A model generated the notes under the pieces. It was given only the letters and a program-made list of their open reading frames with translations, was not told where the DNA came from and made no database searches. Source: Antedon mediterranea (taxonomy: Eukaryota; Echinodermata; Crinoidea; Comatulida; Antedonidae). Taken from it: a stretch of DNA of 64,000 nt. Position numbers and translations under genes: made by a program. Positions 11,589 to 19,319 of the stretch are shown here, one piece after another. Location: assembly GCF_964355755.1 (NCBI RefSeq), contig NC_092674.1:16249001-16313000 (forward strand). Reading direction: 5' to 3'. Every line of letters begins with the position of its first letter. Position 1 is the first letter of the stretch.

Positions 11589-11922
11589 GTTCGTAAAAGT
11601 CAGTTACTTATTCGCCGTAGAGGGCCTAGATACAAAAAAGTTCGCGGAACTAAGGTGGCATAATTATGGTAAAGTAGGTCAAGGATTATCGATTCATACC
11701 AAAATATTTTGAAAAAATTAAGTAGGTCAAGTGTTATAATGTTCGTAAAAGTCAGTTACTTATTCGCCGTAGAGGGCGTAGATGCAAAAATGTTCACGGA
11801 ACTACGGTGGCAAATGGTAAAGTAGGTCAAGGGTCGTCGATCCATACCAAAATATTTTGAAAAAATTAAGTAGGTCAAGTGTTATAACGTTCGTAAAGCC
11901 AGGTACTTATTCGCCGTAGATA
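11589..11922. repeat. Tandem repeat with ~150-bp unit, 2.2 copies
   Basis: Units start at 11589, 11741 and 11889 with GTTCGTAAA-GTCAG followed by TACTTATTCGCCGTAGA. Units 1 and 2 also share GGTAAAGTAGGTCAAGG and CCAAAATATTTTGAAAAAAT. The third copy stops after about 34 bases. No coding potential. Confidence 0.85.
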
Positions 11923-13064
11923 AATCTGTTTTTTTATTTAAATATTTGTGACTGTCCCTTTTTGATTGAGGAATTGAATAAGGAACTAGGAACTAGTAAC
12001 CAACTTCACAGACATGCAATGACGTTCCTCGCGAAATCAAGCTATTTGCATTAAACCTTATGGAAAAACGATCAACTTAACATGTTTAATATAACTATCA
12101 AGAACGAAGTGTAGTCCAACTATCAATACATCATAGCGATCTTATCTTACACATACTTTGACTTACATAAATGCATCGGATGATCTAATTCCTCACGTAA
12201 ACTTGATTACATACGTTTAATGAAAACATGAACATGCTGGCGCTGTTTACCCACAACAAGGACGGCGCGCGTGCACAACTGCTGCACGTTATGCCAAGGT
12301 TGTCACGATGTTCTATCAACATCTTATTTTACGAATATCTCGAACATTAATTTAAACTATTAACTATATCAATCAAATCAGTAGTATAACTAGAACATTA
12401 CTACTTATACAATTATAATCAACTAGATGGTACGCGAGCGTACCAGCTAGGTCGTGCCCACGATCTGATGGTTCTCGAATACATAGTAATTTCAGTGTAA
12501 AAAACTAGCGATTTCAAATGTACGTAATAAACAGACACGGTGATTTATGTAGCCAACTAAAATTAATACCCTGGGAATTACTTGAGTAAACAAACCCAAT
12601 TTGTGTTTTGTATGTAACATTAGGGTTGAGGGATGGTAAGAGGTTTGGTGCAAAGAGGAACTAAATATATTCTTTATCCGTAACGACATATTTGTTTTTA
12701 TGTTTTATAAATAATAAACCACTAAACATTATCAGGTGGTTAAAATCAGTACCGAAAGTACGAACCAACTTTATTTACCATCGAGTAAAAATTCCAGAAG
12801 TAAGGTACGATTTAACGAATTTTGCCCTTACGTAAATTTATATATAGATGAACTTCATTAAACATAACAAATACTACATAGATTTCTTCACTTCGAAATC
12901 TGCAAACATCCTCGCAATAACAGCTGCGTTACCTCTTAACCTCCTTTGCCGTTACATAGGCTTTATAACTACATTGCAAAGAACTTATAACGCTTTTAAG
13001 TTCTTAGCTACAATTATAATATATCTTTCTAAAAGTGTAGGCCCTATGTTCATTCCTGCTTTTT
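11923..13064. other. Intergenic sequence with one short perfect hairpin
   Basis: No gene is recognised. At 12428-12445 there is an 8+2+8 hairpin (TGGTACGC, GA, GCGTACCA) followed by a second small one (TCGTG/CACGA, from about 12451). This resembles the hairpin-rich ends of the Helitron-like elements elsewhere in the window, but no partner end was found. Confidence 0.4.
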
Positions 13065-13366
13065 ACTCGGGGTACCCGAGTCTAGGACTTACTCATTTTC
13101 TCCTTCTCCTCCATCTGGACACTATTGAGTAAAAAGTGCGATTTTCAAAGTACTACTCCTCCCTTATTCGTTGTAGTATTGAGCTGGGATTTCGCATGAA
13201 TATACTAAAGGCACATGTCCTCAAAGCTATAGAGCCGGATTTTTCATTTTCAAACCAGATGCAGCCATAAGACGTCTCGAAGATGGTACCATATAGCCGT
13301 ATTTGGTAGGTTATTGATGTGTATGTGACATTTGCTGTACACCGAGTATCGCACATTCGTGCTTAT
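13065..13366 (+). mobile_element. Small Helitron-like element, family H, copy 1
   Basis: The 5' end is a hairpin ACTCGGGGTACCCGAGT (13065-13081). The body closely matches 14299-14639 (shared CTCCATCTGGACACTATTGA and CTATAGAG.CGGATTTT). Near the 3' end an arm-like ACACCGAGTATC precedes a small hairpin GCACATTCGTGC and the terminus GCTTAT. There is no coding region. The layout (5' hairpin, its arm repeated inverted, 3' hairpin) is the one seen in the large nested elements at 31951-56140. Confidence 0.6.
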
Positions 13367-13437
13367 TTGTTAATTAATTTGTTTAATTAAAAAGCCACAA
13401 TGTGTGACACACACCACAGCGTTATGTAGTTATATGC

Positions 13438-13509
13438 GGCTTCTTGGCGTAGTGGTTATCACGTTTGCTTAACACGCAGAAGGTACCTGGTTCGAGCCCG
13501 GGCGAAACC
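13438..13509 (+). tRNA. tRNA-Val(AAC)-like gene
   Basis: The 72-nt sequence folds into a cloverleaf: D arm with GTAGTGGTTATCAC, anticodon stem TTTGC/GCAGA with loop TTAACAC (anticodon AAC at 13471-13473), variable loop AGGTA, and T arm CCTGG-TTCGAGC-CCGGG. The B box GGTTCGAGCCC matches the pol III consensus and a T7 run follows immediately. The acceptor stem GGCTTCT/CGAAACC has two mismatches (positions 3 and 7), and there is a C-A mismatch in the D stem, so it may be a decaying copy or a tRNA-derived repeat. No intron and no encoded CCA. Confidence 0.62.
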
Positions 13510-13727
13510 TTTTTTTAAAACTTTATGGTGAAAAGTACTGTATACGCAATATGATAATAATTATACACAGTATATCTTATTTTTATTATTTTTTAAAATA
13601 CTTATTTTGCGTAATCGGTAATTATCACTTTTACACATGTTTATTTTGCTTTGTGCTTATTACCATATTTATTTGTAATTTAAATGGATTAAAAAACTTT
13701 CTGTAACCCACATTTTTAGTGTAAGTA

Positions 13728-13798
13728 GGTTTCGTAGTGTAGTGGTTGTCAAGTCTGCTTAACACGCAGAAGGAACCGGTTCGAGCCCTGGCGAAACC
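13728..13798 (+). pseudogene. Second tRNA-Val(AAC)-like copy, probably defective
   Basis: It has a perfect acceptor stem GGTTTCG/CGAAACC and a perfect anticodon stem TCTGC/GCAGA with AAC at 13761-13763. The D arm has an unpaired end, and the variable loop/T arm (AGGAACCGG...CCCTGG) is one base short with two mismatches. The downstream flank (ACTTTATGGTGAAA, then ACTGTATAC) is shared with the copy at 13438, so the two were duplicated together with flanking DNA, or both belong to a tRNA-derived repeat. Confidence 0.55.
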
Positions 13799-13846
13799 TA
13801 TTTTTCTTTAACTTTATGGTGAAATAACTGTATACTGTGTCTGTAT

Positions 13847-13892
13847 ACAGCTTCTTTCGCTGTACCCCGAGTATTGCACATTCGTGCTTGTT
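13847..13892 (+). mobile_element. 3' end fragment of a family H Helitron-like element
   Basis: ACAGCTTCTTTCGCTGTACC then CCGAGTATTGCACATTCGTG matches the last ~45 bases of the copy at 14299-14639. The 5' part is missing. Confidence 0.55.
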
Positions 13893-13894
13893 TT

Positions 13895-14298
13895 TTCTGT
13901 CATTCCTAGTGTGTACAAAATCGGCGTATCGGCAACTATGCCACCTGTATTTTAACAATAGGAATGCTAATTATTTGTTTAGGTGACTATAACCTTATGT
14001 TACGTTTTTATTCTAGGTATACTCTAGCATTATTACCATTAAAGAGGTGAGTCGATAGGGTAGGATTAAGTACAAGAAAAGCCATTTGGTCGTGGATTAC
14101 TTCAGTTCACTTCCATTTGTAATAACATTTATATTATATGATAATTTATGTAGGCTATATAACTGTATTGTATATCTTCTAAAAATTGAAGTGTAGGCTC
14201 TACGTTTATTCGTTTTTCTTGCGTGCAAACGTACATCAGCTATGCCACCTGTAACAATGGGAATGCGAATCATTACTATAACCTTATGCTACGTTTTT
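13895..14298. repeat. Locally duplicated segment around family H insertions
   Basis: 13920-14035 (GCAACTATGCCACCTGTA, ATAACCTTATGTTACGTTTT, TTCTAGGTATACTCTAGC) is repeated at 14230-14298 and continues at 14640-14659 on the other side of the family H element. The left copy is therefore the empty-site version of the right copy. No genes. Confidence 0.6.
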
Positions 14299-14639
14299 AC
14301 TCGGGGTACCCGAGTCTAGGATTTTCTCCTCCTCTTCTTCCTCCATCTGGACACTATTGAGTAAAAAGTGCGATTTTTAAAGTACTACTCCTTCCTTATT
14401 CGTTGTAGTATTGAGCTGGGATTTGGCATGAATATGTTACAGGGACATGTCCTCAAAGCTATAGAGACGGATTTTAAAATTTCAAACCGGATGCAGCTAT
14501 TTTACGTCTCGAAGATGGTACCGTATAGCCGTATTTGGTAGCGAGGTTATTGATGTGTATGTGACGTTACATCCGGTCTAATGACGTCATTACAGCTTCC
14601 TTTTCTGTACCCCGAGTATCGCACATTCGTGCTTGTTAT
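14299..14639 (+). mobile_element. Small Helitron-like element, family H, copy 2
   Basis: It starts with the hairpin ACTCGGGGTACCCGAGT and carries GTACCCCGAGTATC, the inverted arm, near the 3' end. This is followed by hairpin GCACATTCGTGC and a GCTTGTTAT terminus. The related segment at 14001-14016 reads ACGTTTTTATTCTAGG without the insert, so about 341 bases were added after ACGTTTTT (boundary ambiguous by one A). No coding sequence. Confidence 0.7.
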
Positions 14640-14658
14640 ATTCTAGGCGTACTCTAGC

Positions 14659-14796
14659 CATGGAGGTAAGTTAATACAACTTTGGAACCAGAAATTTCGA
14701 TACCTTACTTTCAACAATTTTCTGGAGTGGACAGTATACATATTGGCTGTGTATTGTCCCATGGAGGTAAAAAATAAATTATTTTGTACCTCCATG
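14659..14796. mobile_element. 138-bp MITE with CATGGAGGTA ends
   Basis: The 10-bp inverted ends CATGGAGGTA and TACCTCCATG are flanked by CTCTAGC (14652-14658 and 14797-14803). An internal 37-base hairpin (14760-14796) is formed by a second CATGGAGGTA pairing with the right end. No coding capacity; superfamily not identified. Confidence 0.6.
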
Positions 14797-14835
14797 CTCT
14801 AGCCCTGTCCGTCCCTACACAATCCCATGTTATAC

Positions 14836-15827
14836 TAGACTTGCCCCAAGTCTGTATTTATTGTCTTTTTTTATATTTATTTGTTTTTATTTCGACCGCG
14901 ATTTTTCTCTGAAAATACAGACTTGTGAAACACGTATAGAAATCGATTTGCAGACCGCAAACATCCGATAAGAATGACGTAGGTTATCATACCGTATTTG
15001 GCTATATGGGGCGGGCGGTATGTAAATATGGATTTCGAATCAACCAATGATCATTTTGTTTCAAAATGAAAAAGATAGAGTACGTACAGTGCTGAATGTA
15101 CGATCGAGACTGAACAACTGTTGAAATATAAAATCGTGTTGCCAAGTTGTTTTGTTTATTAATTGTTTAGTCCTGGCGCCCTAGGCCTCCGATCCTTCGT
15201 AGGGATACTCAACTCGTACGTATGACCTGCCAAATAGAACGCCAATAAGGTACATACCAACACCGACCGGCACACAACAGGGCTACACCGGCACACAACA
15301 GGGCTACACCACCACAAAGAACAGGACAGGGTATGGATGGGTGGGAAATAAATTAAATTATCTCCGCATAATAAATGATCCATTCAATGTTTGATTTGCG
15401 GAGAAGCTAGCCTATCATATCAAGACGAGTTTTCATGTTCTTGGGAAAAATCCCATCAAATATTTACCAGACTACTAGGCATATAAAATCATTTCTAGCT
15501 TTCAGAAACTTTCATCAATGTACCCAAGTACACATTGTCTAAACGTAATATAGCGCATGCGCATCGTCTTAGATGTTGAGTCTTTGAAATTCTGAAATAT
15601 GAATATTAAAACAGTGTACGAGTGAGTAGCCAATCGCATGCAGCTGAAACGAGTCAACCGGATAATCGTATGCACCAAGAATTCTTGGTGTCAAACCACG
15701 TGACTTGTGCGTGTTTCCCCAGACGGAGTATCCAAACTCAAGTAATACATGTATGAAACGCCATATGTGCAAAAATATTTATATTTTTACTAATATTAAG
15801 ACAAAACTCCGTCTGGAGCCCAGACTA
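14836..15827. mobile_element. 992-bp element with 9-bp target duplication, long member
   Basis: It is bounded by TAGACTTGCCCCAAGTCT on the left and GTCTGGAGCCCAGACTA on the right, and flanked by a perfect 9-bp duplication ATGTTATAC (14827-14835 and 15828-15836). The same two ends bound a 162-bp relative at 17352-17513. The ends are only roughly inverted and each is a small hairpin by itself. A short duplicated motif (CACCGGCACACAACAGGGCT) lies near 15270-15305. No transposase is recognised. A 9-bp duplication is usual for Mutator-like elements, but the assignment is open. Confidence 0.78.
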
Positions 15828-15836
15828 ATGTTATAC

Positions 15837-16019
15837 CTGAGGTTTGAACGTAGTATTCTTCATTATTATACTAATCCGCCGAATAATTACCAGCTTATAC
15901 AGAAGCTTAATTTTTATTACGGCTACCCTTTGACGCCTCTCATTGTTTACTCTGGATTTTCTAATTTGTATTCAAAATGTATGCATTTTACTTTGAAGTG
16001 CTTACATCGGTTTACATTA
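15837..16019. other. Short spacer, nothing recognised
   Basis: Ordinary AT-rich sequence between the 992-bp element and the 35-bp tandem repeat. Confidence 0.4.
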
Positions 16020-16194
16020 GGGATACTGTACCTACAATTCCCATTGTATCATGCGGGATACTGTACCTACAATTTCCATTGTATCATGCGGGATACTGTA
16101 CCTACAATTCCCATTGTATCATGAAGGATACTGTACCTACAATTCCCATTGTATCATGCGGGATACTGTACCTACAATTCCCATTGTATCAACG
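16020..16194. repeat. 35-bp tandem repeat, 5 copies
   Basis: Units begin at 16020, 16055, 16090, 16125 and 16160; each contains GGATACTGTACCTACAATT then CCATTGTATCATGCG. The overlapping open frames here (15705-16293) come from the repeat and are not taken as genes. Confidence 0.92.
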
Positions 16195-16746
16195 TATTCG
16201 AGATTGTCAACGTTACACCAACCTGAGTCTGCTAATTTCCAGTTTATTGATCAGTATAGTAACGTAATTGTTATAAAACGTCACACGCCTTAACAGTTTG
16301 TCCCCATATACTGTAGCTTATGTTGTCTTCAATTTTTGTCTCCAATCCAAGTACACTTTTGTAATGAAAGTCCTACAGTTAAGTGTTAATGTATAGCCCA
16401 TGATGGAGTAATGTATAGTTCTTCCATAAGCTTCCTAACTACATGAATACAGTCAAGATAAAAGCGTCAAATTTATATCTTATTTGTTTTGTGTAGGCCC
16501 TATTTGCATTGTATTTCAGTAATAAACGGCTACTAACATAAGGGCCTGTTTCTATTGAAAAATAAAAAAAGAACGGTTTTCTTGGAAACCGGTTTCGGCA
16601 GTTGTTTTCGTAGGGTCTTCCTTGGCTTTTGCGCGCGCGCGCGGTCATTTTCTCTGCATGGTCTTAGCTTTAGAAACCCATCATTAGAGGGCGACATCAA
16701 AAACAATGATACAAAATTTGTTTTCAGGTATTTAGATTTTGTTATT
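16195..16746. other. Intergenic sequence; contains a motif shared with 18413-18470
   Basis: GGGCGACATCAAAAA and ATTTGTTTTCAGGTATTTAG just before the next element (about 16690-16740) recur with changes at 18415-18470. No gene recognised. Confidence 0.4.
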
Positions 16747-17643
16747 GGTTATCCGCACTTGGCGGATAACCCCTTGTTATTGTCAGGATCTTTTTTTTTT
16801 TGGTTATCCGCACTTTCTCCCATATTTTGATATTTGATAGATCAATCAATTATCTTTCGCATGATTTACCATTTTAAAATGTTTTATTACGCCATCATAC
16901 GCAAAAACGTGAATAACTTGGGTCACTTATTTTCATCATTCCAATAAATTTTAATTTGTTATAGCTCCTCAGAATGAAAAGTGATTAAAACGTTTTCTGG
17001 AAGCTGTTGAATTGTAGATACGAATTCATGTACAATGAATTATGCGCATCGGATGTTGTGACGTCATCATATTGCTAGTTCAATTATATAAGTCGTAATT
17101 TCATATTTTGCGTCATATGACATTTAAAAGAACGCGCTCTCATATTCTACGTATCCTAATTTCTTCAAGACGTTGATATGTTGTTGCTCAGATAATTTCC
17201 TTCCAAAATTGCTATCTACGTGTTTCATTTTAATGACGTCATCATGTTAAAAATTGGATTAAAAGATGGTTCATCTATGCTACACTGTATAACATATAAT
17301 GTATCTTTAAATACTGTTATAATACCGCAATGATATAGGTACAATTCAGCATAGACTTGCCCCAAGTCTTTTTTTTATTTATTTGTTTTTATTTCGATTT
17401 TTGTCTGCAAAAAATATCCAAAATCAAGTAGTATACGTATGAAACGCCACATGTGCCAAAATATTTATCTTTTTACTAATATTAAGACAAAACTCCGTCT
17501 GGAACCCAGACTAAATTCAGCACTATAAACATATGTAACTCATGTCTTAGGATGGCATAATAATTGTCGGCCTTCATATAGTATTTGCATGTTGCGTGTC
17601 CGCTGATAACCCGAACTCGTCAAAGTGACGAGTTCAAATCTAG
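16747..17643 (+). mobile_element. Internally deleted Helitron-like element, relative of the big nest
   Basis: It starts GGTTATCCGCACTTGGCGGA, a 5' hairpin. It ends with GATAACC, the hairpin ACTCGTCAAAGTGACGAGT, then TCAAATCTAG at 17643. Internal blocks (for example ATCTTTCGCATGA, GATGTTGTGACGTCATCATA) match the ~1.6-kb copies at 31951-56140, but roughly 0.8 kb of the 5' body is missing. It carries a nested 162-bp element at 17352-17513. This copy shows the family is dispersed and not confined to the receptor intron. Confidence 0.82.
17352..17513. mobile_element. 162-bp element with 9-bp target duplication, short member
   Basis: It has the same ends as 14836-15827 (TAGACTTGCCCCAAGTCT; GTCTGGAACCCAGACTA) and a perfect 9-bp duplication AATTCAGCA (17343-17351 and 17514-17522). 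The target is the conserved AATTCAGCA motif near the 3' end of the surrounding Helitron-like element, so it inserted after that element. Confidence 0.82.
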
Positions 17644-19319
17644 TTCTTATTCTCCTTTCTTTCCACGAATTTTGTTGCGCGTGTATCTCTAAATCTTCTC
17701 AACATAACATTTTTTTTGTGTCTTGTGTGGGTTCGTCCCACTTTTATTATAGTTCTCTGTTATAAATATAATAATATATATATACTGTATGCACATTTAT
17801 ATATTTCTCTTATTTATAAGGTACATTGCTAAAAAAATACATATCTTTTAAACAGTATATACATAGGCTAAGATTATTTTGATGTTAAAAAGAAACCACA
17901 TTTACATTCATATACATTTTTAAAAATACAATTAGTTAAAATATGTCGATGGCAATAAAATGACGATAAAAATTGATTTAAAAAAAACGTACTTATGAAA
18001 AAGTAATTATTATTGTTTTATTCTGTTCGTGTCCGTGTCTGGGTAGAGAGGCTATAAACTCAGGGCAAGAATATAAAGTATCTTCCCTTTTCACCAAGAC
18101 AAAAATGGATGAGATGAAAACGAAGAATGCAAAAGCTTGAAAAAAGGGTGTTTAGAATGGATAGGATGGAATGATATATATATAATGAAAACCGTAAGGT
18201 TAGAGTCTATACAAAGTCTCAACATAACATTGTATAACTTTATCAGAAGATTGGCCTCTATCTGAAGATGTCGTAATTAGGTTTCCGGTCCCGTCCGTGT
18301 TGCGCAGTGTAACATACGCATGATTATACGATGCGTTTTTTTTTATTAGAGGGCTTAAATGCAAATTAATAAAATATTCAAGGTATAGGCAAGTTATTTT
18401 GCAATTCTTAACATGGGGCGACATTAAAAATATATAGATACAAATTTGTTTTTGGTATTTAGATTTTTTTGTTTATGGTTGTTTTCATGGTTTTTTTTTC
18501 AGTTTTTGTCGGTAATTAGACTGACCCAAAAATACAGTTCAATAATTATATGATTTGTGGGCCGGAGATTCAAATTCAATACATAAGTTCGGCACAATTG
18601 CTGTACTTTTGCACATAACTTGAAACCGCTGCTGCAAATAAAGATTACCACCGCGCAATGCCGAGAGGGTGAATGTTTTTAATTGGGTTGAGATTGAGTT
18701 GCGAACAGTACCGCCCAATATTATCATGTTGCAAAAAGAAGACAAATGTTAAGTATTACGTGAGTTGACGACTACCATATGCGGTTGTGGTATCATATGT
18801 TCTTCCATACCGCATAGTCAAAATGAGCGAAATAAATATTTCATCAGCGGCACACTAATGATGAATTTGGTGTATGGACTGAACGTCATCGTTATGCACC
18901 ATTATTTGGACAAGACTGCTAATTAGTAAAAATGTTATGTAAGTATTTCTCTATCGCCTCTTGATGTTTACCTATGTCTGGCTGGTTAAGGCAGCTATGG
19001 CCAAATTTGTATTATTTTTCTTTTATATTAGATTAAAGATCCATCAAAATAAACCCATTTATTCACCTAGTTAATAAATATTTTGCATTATTCTGTAAAA
19101 TCAGGAGTTCGTTAGTTAGCTGGAAAGCGGAATCAAAAGTGTTCCAGTTTATCTTCCTGTAAGAGCATAGAGCCATGCTGTACAGTATAAAGTAAGGTAT
19201 TACAGAGTTTATGGAAATAGCATAATGAAATTCAATGTCTAATGCTGTCATGCATTGCTAACATTTACAAAGATTCTGATATCTTATATATAAAAGAGAA
19301 GTAGTACAGTAGCAGGAAA
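17644..19319. other. Intergenic sequence upstream of the SSAT locus
   Basis: No gene recognised. There is an imperfect inverted repeat near 18766-18815 (GACTACCATATGCGGT and ATACCGCATAGTC), and a TATA-like TATATATAAAAG at 19285-19296, only 24 bases before the SSAT start codon. It may be a chance match in AT-rich DNA. Confidence 0.4.

Noticed and set aside
12848-13132. 94-residue plus-strand frame near 12848
   Set aside because: It runs into the start of the family H element and has no recognisable protein features.
16802-16830. A second 5' end of the Helitron-like element at 16802
   Set aside because: The following bases align to the internal TTATCCGTTTTCCATTTTC region of the full copies, so it is an internal segment of a deleted element.
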